This document shows positions 16,290-25,291 of a DNA stretch of 64,000 nucleotides, piece after piece (the first letter of the stretch is position 1; each line of letters starts with the position of its first letter). The notes under the pieces are model-generated. The model was not told the DNA's origin. It did not search any database and saw nothing but the letters and a program-made list of their open reading frames with translations. The translations under genes and the position numbers were made by a program. This DNA is from Mogibacterium sp. (GTDB taxonomy: Bacteria > Bacillota > Clostridia > Peptostreptococcales > Anaerovoracaceae), in NCBI GenBank assembly GCA_017512145.1, contig JAFWHB010000032.1, positions 62,001-126,000 on the forward strand, given 5' to 3'.

Positions 16290-18129
16290 AGTATTCCGTG
16301 ACCTTTCCGGCTATCGACTCTGCATCGATGCCACATTCTTTCCTTAATGACGGTATGTCTCCATGAGAGACAAATCTGTCAGGAATAGCTACTGTCAGTA
16401 TATCGTAGTCAGAATCCCTGTACTGGGATGCAAATGACTCGCCAAAGCCACCGCTGATGACATTGTCTTCTATGGTGACTACAAGTCTTGTATCGAGAGA
16501 TTCCCATGATGAATCAAGTGGCTTGACTACGGCGACATTTACAACGCCGACGCTGAAGCCCTTAGACTTAAGGATCTCTGCAGCATCGATGGCTTCGTCG
16601 AGCATAGCGCCTACTGCAAGCAGCGTAATATCAGATCCTGTGCTGATGGTGCTGTTTGAACCCTTGAACTTGCGAAGCCTGAGGTGCTTGCCTGTGCTCG
16701 AGCCACGAGGATATCTGATCGCGACCGGGCCATCCATATCGACTGCGAATTCGAGCATCTCGCTGAGCTGACATCCATCTGCAGGAGCGAGAATGGTCAT
16801 GCCCGGGATCATCGAGAAATACGACAGATCGAACTGCCCGTGATGGGTCTCACCGTCAGCTCCTACAAGTCCTGCCCTGTCAACAGCAAATACTACGTGA
16901 AGATCCTGAAGAGCGACATCTTCTATAAGATAGTCAAAGGATCTCTGCAGGAAGCTTGAGTAAATTGCAACAACAGGCTTATAGCCGGCTTTGGCCAGAC
17001 CTGCCGCGAACACTACTGCGTGCTCTTCAGCGATACCTACATCGAAATATCTCTCTGTATGTGCCTCATAGAATGGGATGAGGCCTGTAGCAGTACCCAT
17101 TGCAGCGGCTACAGCTACTATCTTGTCGTCTTTGTCTGCAAGCCTTGTAAGAGTCTCACCGAAGACCTTTGAATATGATGGAGAGCTGGATCCTATGACC
17201 TCTCCTGTCTGTGTATCAAATGGCCCTATGCCGTGGAATTTGCGCGGATACTTCTCGGACCACTCATAACCCTTGCCCTTGGTCGTAATGACATGTATCA
17301 GAGTTGGGCCGTCATATTCTGCTGCAGACTTGAGAATCTCAGTCATGTGCTTGATATCATATCCGTCGACAGGACCAAAGTATTTGATGCCGAGGTCTTC
17401 GATCAGATGGCCTTCCTCGCCGAGGACCGAATATTTGATCTTCTGCTTGGAATTCCTGATACTGTTGGAAAGTACGCCTCCGATCAGCGGAACGCTGCCG
17501 AGAGCCGACTTGACTGAGACTTTGGCCTGATCATACTTCTGTGATGATCTGATCCTGTTGAGGTATTTGGACAAAGCTCCGACATTGTGAGAAATCGACA
17601 TTCCATTATCGTTGAGAATGATGTTCACATTTGTCTGATTGGCACCTATGTTATTCAGAGCTTCATATACGACACCGTTGGTGAATGAGCCATCGCCTAT
17701 TACGGCTATAACATTGTAATCATCGCCTGCCAGATCTCTTGCTACTGCCATGCCGTATGCAGCACTGACAGAGGTGCTTGAGTGTCCGGTATCATATGCA
17801 TCATATTCACTCTCGCGGCTCTTAGGAAATCCTGACATTCCCTTGTACTGCCTGAGTGTGTCAAATCCCGCTGCCCTTCCTGTAAGGATCTTGTGAACAT
17901 ATGTCTGATGGCCGACATCAAAAATGATGCGGTCCCGTGGAAGATCGAAGACTCTGTGAAGAGCGACAGTCAGTTCCACTACACCCAGATTAGAAGCAAG
18001 ATGCCCGCCGGTCTTTGAAACCTTCTCAACGAGAAATCTCCTGATGTCCTCGCACATTTCCTCGAGTTCATCAACAGACGCAGTCTTGCATATATTCATA
18101 AGATCATCATTGTACAGATCGTATTTCAT
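16273..18129 (-). CDS. dxs: 1-deoxy-D-xylulose-5-phosphate synthase
   Basis: A 618-residue thiamine-diphosphate enzyme joining pyruvate and glyceraldehyde-3-phosphate, the first step of the DXP isoprenoid route. The N-terminal GGHLASNLGVVELTVALH, the cofactor motif IGDGSFTNGVVYEALNN, DRAGLVGADGETHHGQFDLS and the C-terminal transketolase-like domain are all present at normal length. It starts 6 bases after ispA, so the same mRNA carries entry into the pathway and the prenyl synthase. tlyA overlaps its end. Confidence 0.96.
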   Translation of the reverse strand: MKYDLYNDDLMNICKTASVDELEEMCEDIRRFLVEKVSKTGGHLASNLGVVELTVALHRVFDLPRDRIIFDVGHQTYVHKILTGRAAGFDTLRQYKGMSGFPKSRESEYDAYDTGHSSTSVSAAYGMAVARDLAGDDYNVIAVIGDGSFTNGVVYEALNNIGANQTNVNIILNDNGMSISHNVGALSKYLNRIRSSQKYDQAKVSVKSALGSVPLIGGVLSNSIRNSKQKIKYSVLGEEGHLIEDLGIKYFGPVDGYDIKHMTEILKSAAEYDGPTLIHVITTKGKGYEWSEKYPRKFHGIGPFDTQTGEVIGSSSPSYSKVFGETLTRLADKDDKIVAVAAAMGTATGLIPFYEAHTERYFDVGIAEEHAVVFAAGLAKAGYKPVVAIYSSFLQRSFDYLIEDVALQDLHVVFAVDRAGLVGADGETHHGQFDLSYFSMIPGMTILAPADGCQLSEMLEFAVDMDGPVAIRYPRGSSTGKHLRLRKFKGSNSTISTGSDITLLAVGAMLDEAIDAAEILKSKGFSVGVVNVAVVKPLDSSWESLDTRLVVTIEDNVISGGFGESFASQYRDSDYDILTVAIPDRFVSHGDIPSLRKECGIDAESIAGKVTEYFERKA

Positions 18130-18135
18130 CAGTTG

Positions 18136-19026
18136 TTAATACTTCCTTATCTCAAGTTTGTCTGCTAGCTCTGTGAAGAATGATGCCTGCTCTCCATATG
18201 GCTCGACAGCAGCCTTAGCTCTTGCCGTAAGTCTGTGGAGTTCTTCGTGAGCTGCATCTGACCCGTGCACGCACACATAGTTGCACTTGCCGAGGTCCTT
18301 ATCTTTCCCGACATTCTTGCCGATAAGCTCGGCATCCCCCTCGAAGTCAAGGATGTCATCGAGTATCTGAAATGCTACGCCTATATCATGGGCGTATGCT
18401 GTAAATCTTTCAAGTAGCGTATCGTCAGCTCCTGCCAGCATGAGACCGGCGCGTACCGGAGCTGTTATGAGGTCAGCCGTCTTGTGCTCTTCAATGAATG
18501 TCACAAGTTCAGGAGTGGCTTCTTCATATTCGCCTTTGACATCAGCTGTCTGGCCGCCGATCATGCCGCGGATTCCGGCTCTTGACATTATTTCATGAGC
18601 AGCTCTCGCATGATTGAGCATCACCGCAGGGTCATCCGCATATCTGATGACCTCGCCTGTCATTATCTCAGCAGCTGAGTTCAGAAGTCCGTCACCTGCA
18701 AGGATGGCGATATCTTCTCCGAACACCTTGTGGTTGGTCGGTTTGCCCCTGCGGAGATCATCATTGTCCATTGCAGGCAGATCGTCGTGTATCAGGGAAT
18801 ATGTATGGATATACTCAAGGCTGAGCGCGTACGGGAGTGCCTGATCCAGGTCTCCTCCTGCAAACTCGCAAGCTGCAAGCAGCAGGCATGGCCTCAGCCT
18901 CTTACCGCCTACCTTGACACTGTATTCCATGCTTTCACGGAGAATTGCTGCCTTAGGCGCAGTCTCAGGAATATAGTCTGTAAGGTGACTGTTTACAAGT
19001 TCTCTGTATTCATCAAAGCTATGCAT
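18136..19026 (-). CDS. ispA: Polyprenyl synthetase (farnesyl/geranylgeranyl diphosphate synthase)
   Basis: A 296-residue all-helical trans-prenyltransferase. Both aspartate-rich motifs are present: HDDLPAMDNDDLRRG and FQILDDILDFEGD, along with GGKRLRPCLLLAA and GGQTADV. It condenses DMAPP with IPP to C15 or longer. ATG 19026 is preferred because GGTGA precedes it and it overlaps the xseB stop by eight bases; a longer in-frame version starting at 19074 adds residues without homology. The xseA-xseB-ispA-dxs-tlyA order is standard in Firmicutes. Confidence 0.94.
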   Translation of the reverse strand: MHSFDEYRELVNSHLTDYIPETAPKAAILRESMEYSVKVGGKRLRPCLLLAACEFAGGDLDQALPYALSLEYIHTYSLIHDDLPAMDNDDLRRGKPTNHKVFGEDIAILAGDGLLNSAAEIMTGEVIRYADDPAVMLNHARAAHEIMSRAGIRGMIGGQTADVKGEYEEATPELVTFIEEHKTADLITAPVRAGLMLAGADDTLLERFTAYAHDIGVAFQILDDILDFEGDAELIGKNVGKDKDLGKCNYVCVHGSDAAHEELHRLTARAKAAVEPYGEQASFFTELADKLEIRKY

Positions 19027-19216
19027 CTTGTTCACCTGCTTCGTATACCGTGATCTGCTGATCTGCTTTGTCAAGGATCTCTTTGCAGAACTCGGCTTCC
19101 TTCATACCATTCTCGAACAGCTTAAGGGAGTCTTCAAGTGTAGTTGCCTGTCTTCCGATCTCAGAGGCGGCATTCTGAAGATTCTTAAGAGCTTCTGTAA
19201 AAGTCTTCTCTGACAT
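19019..19216 (-). CDS. xseB: Exodeoxyribonuclease VII small subunit
   Basis: A 65-residue coiled protein with the XseB pattern: TFTEALKNLQNAASE, LEDSLKLFENGMKEAEFC and a short acidic tail. It binds the XseA large subunit to form exonuclease VII. ATG 19216 is chosen, with AAAGGA 7 bases upstream; the TTG six bases earlier lacks spacing. It lies 2 bases after the xseA stop and overlaps ispA. Confidence 0.94.
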   Translation of the reverse strand: MSEKTFTEALKNLQNAASEIGRQATTLEDSLKLFENGMKEAEFCKEILDKADQQITVYEAGEQDA

Positions 19217-19218
19217 GA

Positions 19219-20361
19219 TCAATCCTTTCTTACTTCGATGGCTCTGGCAGTAAAGCTGCCATCACGCATCCTGATGTTGTATTCTGATCCGGCAGTTATT
19301 GAAGATGTATCCGGTACTATATGACCGGTATCGTCTGTAACTGCCGCATATCCTTTGGCGAATATATTACGTGGATCGTTCTCGCGTATCACTATCATGG
19401 CACGTTCGACAGAGCTCCTGGCTTCGGAGACTTTGTTCTTCATATTGGAGTACAGAAGGTCTGTACGGCTCTGAAGAAGCATGCGCTCTGTCTCGATCTT
19501 CTGTCTGACTGACTGTATAAGTGCAAGCCGCATGTCATCTATCTGCTCTCTCAGCTCGAAGGTGTTCATTACGGCCATATCCGCTGCGGCTGTAGGCGTC
19601 TCGGCTCTTACATCAGCGACAAAGTCACTTATGGAGAAGTCTGACTCATGGCCGACAGCGCTGATGACAGGGATCTCGGATGCAAATATAGCTCTTGCCA
19701 CATTTTCATCATTGAATGCTGCAAGATCCTCAGGCGAACCGCCTCCTCTGCCGACTATCAGAGTATCTATTCTGAGGCCGGATGATGAGAGCCTGTTTGC
19801 AAGCTCTATATTCCCGCAGATGCTTGCAGGAGCGAATGCTCCCTGAACGATCGTCGGGAATATAATTATATCAGTCAGATCGTTCTTTGCTGTAATGATT
19901 TTCTTTATATCTTCTACTGCGGCGCCTGTATCAGATGTTATGACACCTACTCTCAGCGGGAATTCGGGAAGAGGCTTCTTCCATTTACGGTCGAATAGCC
20001 CCTCTGCTTCGAGCTTGGCCTTGATGCGGTTGAACTCAGCCATGAGATCGCCTTCGCCTGCAGCTTCGACATGTGTGATGCTGAAGGAATAGCTGCCGCC
20101 CTTAGGGTAAGGGCTTATATCGCCTACGACTATGACCTTCTTGCCGTTTTCGACGAGCTTCATGTCTATTCTGTGGGCATTGGAGCCCCAGATAGCACAC
20201 CTGATTACACTTCCCTGATCCTTGAGAGTAAGGTACCAGTGCGGACCGCCCTTTGAAAGACCGGAGATCTCCCCCTCCACAGCAAGGCCGCGGAGGTTGA
20301 AGTCGTCACGGAGCTTCTTGGCAATATATTCATTTACCTGTGTTACTGTTACTGGTCTCAT
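19219..20361 (-). CDS. xseA: Exodeoxyribonuclease VII large subunit
   Basis: A 380-residue XseA. The N-terminal OB fold (VTQVNEYIAKKLRDDFNLRGL, GEISGLSKGGPHWYLTLKD) binds single-stranded DNA; the catalytic domain has RVGVITSDTGAAVEDI, VGRGGGSPEDLAAFNDE and SAVGHESDFSISDFVADVRAETPTAA (shown in parts); a short coiled segment follows. With XseB it degrades single-stranded DNA. It is slightly shorter than E. coli XseA in the coiled region, as is usual in Firmicutes. Its ATG overlaps the upstream stop (ATGA). Confidence 0.95.
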   Translation of the reverse strand: MRPVTVTQVNEYIAKKLRDDFNLRGLAVEGEISGLSKGGPHWYLTLKDQGSVIRCAIWGSNAHRIDMKLVENGKKVIVVGDISPYPKGGSYSFSITHVEAAGEGDLMAEFNRIKAKLEAEGLFDRKWKKPLPEFPLRVGVITSDTGAAVEDIKKIITAKNDLTDIIIFPTIVQGAFAPASICGNIELANRLSSSGLRIDTLIVGRGGGSPEDLAAFNDENVARAIFASEIPVISAVGHESDFSISDFVADVRAETPTAAADMAVMNTFELREQIDDMRLALIQSVRQKIETERMLLQSRTDLLYSNMKNKVSEARSSVERAMIVIRENDPRNIFAKGYAAVTDDTGHIVPDTSSITAGSEYNIRMRDGSFTARAIEVRKD

Positions 20362-21326
20362 TTGTTGTTACTTATCCTGCGCGCGAGCCTTGCTATGCCG
20401 ACAGCATTGTCACCGCTGAGTTCGGGTTTTCCGAATCTGATCTCAGGTGATGATGAAGAGGCCTGCAAAACCCTGCGTCTTATATACTGGCTTGAAGCTA
20501 CACCTCCTGCCATGAATACTTTGCTGATCGCGTATCTATCCGAGAGCAGCGAAGTGCTTCTCATTAGAAGGTCCCAGGATGCATCGAAGATCTCCTTGAT
20601 GACCGAAGGATAATCTTCTGCATCCCTCTTCTCTAATTCTCTTAGTATCTGTGTCTCGGCGCCGGATAGATTGAAGTAGCCATCATCGATCCTGATCTTA
20701 CTCATGATATGTGATGGCTTGCCTGTATAGGAGCAGACTGTATCATCCATATAGCTTCCGGACGGGAACGGAAGTCCCATAGCAACTCCTGTCCTGTCGA
20801 TCAGCTGCCCGAGACTGATATCCTTAGTGCCTCCGACAATTGCAAGATCATATCCTGCCTCATCCATTCTGCATCTCAGGAATTCTGTTGTGCCTCCGCT
20901 CAGATGGAAGAGCAAAGCGTCAGAACCATCATACATATCCTCGCCGCCGTCTTCAAGAACAGCTGCGGCGTGGCCCTCCTGATGAGAGAACTGATGAAGA
21001 GGAATACCGAGAACCTGCGAAATCTCGCGTGCTGCATTGACACCGGATATAAAACAAGGCATGTAAGAGCCTTCGACCCTTCTTGGTCTTGAAGAAACTC
21101 CTACTGCCTTTATTGACGAAGCCCGGACACACGAACACATCTCCTCTATATACTCAGGAAGTCTGTTCGAATGTCTGAAGAAGGCTTCAGATTGACGGAG
21201 TCCCCTCTTTCCCTCAGGGACTTCGAGATATTCAGACTTTGCGAATACTGTATCATTTGAGGAATCTATTACAGCTATTGATGTCTTATAGTTGGACGTA
21301 TCGATCCCAAGATACAGATCCTGCAT
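20358..21326 (-). CDS. TsaD/Kae1-like (M22) paralogue of unknown function
   Basis: A 322-residue ASKHA-fold protein related to TsaD, the tRNA t6A enzyme, but of a separate clade. It has the N-terminal phosphate loop LGIDTSNYKTSIAVID and the metal-site motif FSHQEGHAAAV, matching HxxGH of TsaD, then LFHLSGGTTEFL and VFMAGGVASSQYIRRR. Its position between nusB and xseA suggests it is not the true TsaD, which normally sits with tsaB/tsaE. It abuts nusB with no gap and overlaps xseA by four bases. The family is clear; whether it works on tRNA, protein or a metabolite is unknown. Confidence 0.8.
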   Translation of the reverse strand: MQDLYLGIDTSNYKTSIAVIDSSNDTVFAKSEYLEVPEGKRGLRQSEAFFRHSNRLPEYIEEMCSCVRASSIKAVGVSSRPRRVEGSYMPCFISGVNAAREISQVLGIPLHQFSHQEGHAAAVLEDGGEDMYDGSDALLFHLSGGTTEFLRCRMDEAGYDLAIVGGTKDISLGQLIDRTGVAMGLPFPSGSYMDDTVCSYTGKPSHIMSKIRIDDGYFNLSGAETQILRELEKRDAEDYPSVIKEIFDASWDLLMRSTSLLSDRYAISKVFMAGGVASSQYIRRRVLQASSSSPEIRFGKPELSGDNAVGIARLARRISNNK

Positions 21327-21728
21327 TTATTTGTCCTCCAGACACTTGTCAACCTTGCTGAGGACTGAGTTGACAAAGGCATAAGATTTGCTGTCGCCAA
21401 ACTTCCTGGAGAGCTTGACAGCCTCGTTGATCGAGACTTTGCGTGGAATAGAATCCACATACATCATCTCGGCAACTGCAGTACGAAGAATAGCAAGGTC
21501 TGCCTTAGCAACACGGTCGAGTGTCCATTTGTCGAGATTTGAAGAGATCATCGCATCGATCTCACCGATGTGATCTCTTATAGCATCAAGAGCGGCCACA
21601 GCCTGCGGCTTGTTCATTATATTGAGATTCTCTTCTACAGGTGTCAGTCTGGTATAGTCAAATTCGCCGTTGATATCCATCTGAAAAATCAGCTGCATTG
21701 TCTTCTCTCTGATGACTTCTCTGTTCAT
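21327..21728 (-). CDS. nusB: Transcription antitermination factor NusB
   Basis: A 133-residue all-helical NusB of normal length, with MNREVIREKTMQLIFQMDIN at the N-terminus, LDKWTLDRVAKADLAILRTAVAEM (split across the helix) and SVNEAVKLS-type INEAVKLSRKFGDSKSY near the end. It joins NusA, NusE and NusG on rRNA leader RNA. It lies between the Asp23 gene and the TsaD-like gene in a tight run. Confidence 0.94.
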   Translation of the reverse strand: MNREVIREKTMQLIFQMDINGEFDYTRLTPVEENLNIMNKPQAVAALDAIRDHIGEIDAMISSNLDKWTLDRVAKADLAILRTAVAEMMYVDSIPRKVSINEAVKLSRKFGDSKSYAFVNSVLSKVDKCLEDK

Positions 21729-21751
21729 TGATTGTTCTCCTGAATGTTAGT

Positions 21752-22081
21752 CTAATTATCCGGCCTGCTGTCGATGCCGTCTACTATGATGTTTACAGCC
21801 TTGATTTCAAGTCCTGTCCTGGTCTGGAGATTCTTCCTGACCTTGGTCTGGATATCGTAGCAAAGCTGCGGGATATTGACTCCGTAATATACGATTATTT
21901 CTATGCTGATGGTGATTATGCCGTCATCATTCTTGATGCTTATACTGGGATTCGGGTCTCTGCGGAGAAGCGCTGCCTGCTGAAGGTTGTCCATCAGCGT
22001 AGCATCAGCAAATCTGCTGACCTCTCCGAATGCAAGGACTTCAGACTCGATAAGCTCTATGAGATTGATGTCTTCATTCAT
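21752..22081 (-). CDS. Asp23/Gls24 family envelope stress protein
   Basis: A 109-residue Asp23-like protein (YqhY type). The family core is visible as EVLAFGEVSRFADATLM and GIITISIEIIVYYGVNIPQLCYDIQTKV (two segments). YqhY in Firmicutes lies just before nusB, exactly as here, and has been linked to control of fatty acid synthesis; other members affect the envelope. The start at 22081 overlaps the CNNM gene stop by eight bases. The function is from position and family only. Confidence 0.85.
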   Translation of the reverse strand: MNEDINLIELIESEVLAFGEVSRFADATLMDNLQQAALLRRDPNPSISIKNDDGIITISIEIIVYYGVNIPQLCYDIQTKVRKNLQTRTGLEIKAVNIIVDGIDSRPDN

Positions 22082-23375
22082 CAGATTCTTCCTCTCTGTC
22101 CCTTATCTCAATACGGACCTTCTCTATCCTGCGGTCTCTTACAGACAGGATCGTAAAGTCGTATTCTTCGAATGAAACCGGATCGTACTTGACATTCTCC
22201 TTAGGAATCTCACCGATATGGTCGATAATAAATCCTCCGATGGTCTCGCTTGTCTCTGATTCGAGATCGATACCGGTCTCTTCCTCGAGATCGTCAAGGT
22301 AAACATTACCATCGACGATAAATGTTGTATCGTTAACCTTCTCTATTATACGGTCTTCCTCGTCAAACTCGTCATCGATATCACCGACAATCTGCTCGAT
22401 TATGTCCTCAACGGATACGATACCGCTGAATCCGCCGTATTCGTCGATAAGGATCGCCAGATGCTGTTTCTCGATCTGAAGTTCTCTGAAGAGTGAATCT
22501 ATATTCTTGGTCTCAGGTACGAAATACGCAGGTCTCAGAAGGCTTCTGAGATCGACATTATCAAGACCCTTCTCAATCACATTGCAGAGATAATCCTTGA
22601 TGTGAAGAATTCCGATGATATTGTCAGGATCGTCCTCGTAGACAGGGATCCTTGAGTGAGTGAGCTCCATGAGCTCGTCAAAGTATTCGGTTCTGTCGTC
22701 TTCGAGATCTATCATGAAGACATCCGTACGCGGAGTCATGATCTCGTAAGCAAGAAGGTCGTCAAATTCGAAGATCGAGTCGATCATTTTACGTCCTTCT
22801 TCCTTGATATCTCCGGCTTCCTGGCCTCTGTCGAGCATCGACATGACCTTGTCTTCCGAGAAGTATGAATCATCGACATCTGTGTCTTTTCCGAGTATTC
22901 TCAGGAAGAAATTCGCAATGCCTTTGCACAGCCATACGATCGGCAGTGTTATTACATAGATGACCTGCTGGAATCCTATAAGTCCGACCCCGGTCTTCTC
23001 GCTTGACTGTGCTGCGAGCTTCTTGGGAAGTATATCACTTAATGATGTATATACGATGTAGAACCCAAGATTAGCCGCTGCTGTCAGAGGAGCATTATAC
23101 TTGCCATATATAGCTGTATTGAAGATAACGAATGCAGCTATGATGCTGATGAACGAAGCTGCATGATCTGCATAATGGTATGCAGAAGGCTTCGAAAGGA
23201 ATCTTGTTACCGCCTTGAGTCTCCTATTATCAGGTTCGTCTTCAAGATTGTCTTTGATTACATTGCGGTCGATATAGTCCAGCGCTCTCTTGCATGCTAC
23301 AACAAGAGCGTTGAATATCATTATTGCTATAATGCTGATCGTGTATAAATATAAAGGCCAACTGTCGTCAGGCAT
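22074..23375 (-). CDS. CNNM/CBS/CorC-domain membrane protein (hemolysin-family)
   Basis: A 433-residue protein with an N-terminal CNNM transmembrane domain (about residues 1-160, three or four membrane helices), a CBS pair (about 185-310; YEIMTPRTDVFMIDLEDDR, VSVEDIIEQIVGDIDDEFDEE) and a C-terminal CorC_HlyC domain. Such proteins (YrkA/YhdP-like) are thought to export or sense magnesium; the hemolysin name is historical. It lies 10 bases after trhP. The domain order is normal and nothing is missing. Confidence 0.9.
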   Translation of the reverse strand: MPDDSWPLYLYTISIIAIMIFNALVVACKRALDYIDRNVIKDNLEDEPDNRRLKAVTRFLSKPSAYHYADHAASFISIIAAFVIFNTAIYGKYNAPLTAAANLGFYIVYTSLSDILPKKLAAQSSEKTGVGLIGFQQVIYVITLPIVWLCKGIANFFLRILGKDTDVDDSYFSEDKVMSMLDRGQEAGDIKEEGRKMIDSIFEFDDLLAYEIMTPRTDVFMIDLEDDRTEYFDELMELTHSRIPVYEDDPDNIIGILHIKDYLCNVIEKGLDNVDLRSLLRPAYFVPETKNIDSLFRELQIEKQHLAILIDEYGGFSGIVSVEDIIEQIVGDIDDEFDEEDRIIEKVNDTTFIVDGNVYLDDLEEETGIDLESETSETIGGFIIDHIGEIPKENVKYDPVSFEEYDFTILSVRDRRIEKVRIEIRDREEESDE

Positions 23376-23385
23376 GTCTGTCCAC

Positions 23386-24621
23386 CTATTTCTTCTTTCT
23401 CATTATGAAGTTCTCGCCGGGGGTGCGATTGAATCTGATTTTCAGTACTTGCTGAGGATGCGGAGCGCTCTGTACAGGCTCGCCCTCCTCATTGTACATC
23501 TCAGTTATTGTCTCTTCGTAGAATGGTGTGCGAGGTCCGAAGATCTCGATCACATCTCCTACGGAGAATTTATTGCGTTGTTCTACTGTTGTGAGACCTG
23601 TCTCCTCATCTGTCGTCCGTACAAGTCCGACAAATGAATAGTCTCTTGTATAATCACTTGTAAGGTAGTTCTGATCCTTGTCTGTAGGCTTGTTATAATA
23701 GAATCCATGTGTGAATTCTCTGTGACTGGCCTTGCATAATTCTGTGAAATCCTGAGGATCAAATACATATCCCTCAGGATCAGCCAGATACTTATCAAGT
23801 GCTGATCTGTACGCAGATACTACTGTAGCCACATAATACATTGACTTCATGCGGCCTTCGATCTTGAAGGATGTTATTCCTGCATCGACAAGATCCGGAA
23901 TCCTGTCTATCATGCACAGATCTCTTGAATTCAGAATGTAGCTGCCTCTGTCGTCTTCTTCGATCGGATAGTATTCGCCAGGTCTCTGCTCCTCTACGAG
24001 GTGATACTTCCATCTGCAAGGATGTGTGCAAGCGCCTCTGTTGGCATCTCTTCCGGCCATGAAGTTGCTGAGCAGACATCTTCCGGAATATGAGATGCAC
24101 ATAGCACCATGTATGAATGACTCGATCTCGATCTCATCAGGAAGATTAGCTCTCATCTCTCTGAGCTCTTCAAGGCTCATCTCTCTTGCTGCAACTACTC
24201 TGCTGACTCCCTGCTTTACCCAGAAGTTAGCTGTGAGGTAATTAGTTGTATTGGCCTGAGTCGAGAGATGTATCTCCGCATCCGGCATCTGCTCCTTGAT
24301 GAGCGTCAGAACGCCCGGATCTGAGACGAGAAATGCGTCGATAGGAATATCCTTGATTCTCCCGATATAATCTCTCAGAAGCGGAATATCGGCGTTGTGG
24401 GCATATATATTGATTGTCATATATCCCTTGGCATTATGCTCATGGATGAAATCCATTGCTTCTCTTATCTCGTCAACAGAAAGATTGCCTGCGCCGGCTC
24501 TCAGACTGAACATTTCGCCGCCGAAGTATACTGCATCAGCTCCGTAGATTATTGCTGTTTTGAGTTTTTCCATGTCTCCTGCCGGGGCGAGGAGCTCGAT
24601 GTGCTTGTTGTTATTACTCAT
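23386..24621 (-). CDS. trhP: Peptidase U32 family tRNA hydroxylation protein (TrhP/YrrO type)
   Basis: A 411-residue U32 protein. The signature ESFIHGAMCISYSGRCLLS is complete and is followed by RGACTHPCRWKY, the cysteines of the iron-sulfur site. Despite its name the family is not a protease; TrhP is needed to hydroxylate U34 of tRNAs to ho5U. It begins with LLAPAGDMEKLKTAIIYGAD. ATG 24621 overlaps the trmR stop by eight bases; the in-frame start at 24678 would add unconserved residues. The methyltransferase that acts next on ho5U is the gene just upstream, so the pair forms one modification path. Confidence 0.9.
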   Translation of the reverse strand: MSNNNKHIELLAPAGDMEKLKTAIIYGADAVYFGGEMFSLRAGAGNLSVDEIREAMDFIHEHNAKGYMTINIYAHNADIPLLRDYIGRIKDIPIDAFLVSDPGVLTLIKEQMPDAEIHLSTQANTTNYLTANFWVKQGVSRVVAAREMSLEELREMRANLPDEIEIESFIHGAMCISYSGRCLLSNFMAGRDANRGACTHPCRWKYHLVEEQRPGEYYPIEEDDRGSYILNSRDLCMIDRIPDLVDAGITSFKIEGRMKSMYYVATVVSAYRSALDKYLADPEGYVFDPQDFTELCKASHREFTHGFYYNKPTDKDQNYLTSDYTRDYSFVGLVRTTDEETGLTTVEQRNKFSVGDVIEIFGPRTPFYEETITEMYNEEGEPVQSAPHPQQVLKIRFNRTPGENFIMRKKK

Positions 24622-25288
24622 GTAATCTGATAACCGCCAGACCGTCACCGCTTGAAAGAAGCGATACGGTAAGGTCATCCCTTTCGTTAATATATTCTAT
24701 GAATTGACGCATGTATTTGACATTCGTCCTGTGACGCTTTGCCCCTTCATATGATCTGTCGACAGTCCATCCGTGCATCAGGATGTTGTCACAGACAACG
24801 ATAGTCCCGGGCCTGGCGAGATGTTCTGCTTTGTCAAAGAACTCTCTGTAGTGGCTCTTGCCGGCATCAATGAAGACAAAGTCATAAAGATCCCTTGGTT
24901 CTTCTGATCCGGTCTCGCTGATAAGTTCATCGAGGACTTCTTCAGCATTGCCGATCCTGAAATCTATGCGGCTTCCCTCTTCTCTTGATTCAAAGGCTGC
25001 CTGGGCATGCGGGATCATTCCGGGTGATCTGTCGATAGTTGTGATCCTGGCACCCGGAAGCTTCTTGGCAAAGAACAGAGCGGAATAACCGTAGGCCGTT
25101 CCGATCTCCAGAATATGCGAAGGCTTAGTCATTTCCAGAAGCAGTGACAGAAAACTTTCGGTCTCGCGGAGTATCAGAGGAACCTCACGTTCTTCATTGA
25201 ATGCTCTGAACGCGGCAAGGTCTTCATCGACAGGTTTGTAATGGCTGCTGAGATATTCGGTTACTTTCTCGTTTGTGAATCCTGCCAT
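24614..25288 (-). CDS. trmR: tRNA 5-hydroxyuridine methyltransferase (TrmR/YrrM type)
   Basis: A 224-residue class I SAM O-methyltransferase. Seen are HILEIGTAYGYSALFFAKKL (glycine-rich SAM loop), ITTIDRSPGMIPHAQAAF, FVFIDAGKSHYREFFDKAEH and ILMHGWTVD. The fold alone resembles catechol O-methyltransferases; the order mltG-trmR-trhP matches B. subtilis yrrL-yrrM-yrrO, where YrrM methylates ho5U34 to mo5U34. It lies 3 bases after mltG. The assignment rests on family and synteny. Confidence 0.88.
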   Translation of the reverse strand: MAGFTNEKVTEYLSSHYKPVDEDLAAFRAFNEEREVPLILRETESFLSLLLEMTKPSHILEIGTAYGYSALFFAKKLPGARITTIDRSPGMIPHAQAAFESREEGSRIDFRIGNAEEVLDELISETGSEEPRDLYDFVFIDAGKSHYREFFDKAEHLARPGTIVVCDNILMHGWTVDRSYEGAKRHRTNVKYMRQFIEYINERDDLTVSLLSSGDGLAVIRLHE

Positions 25289-25291
25289 ATG

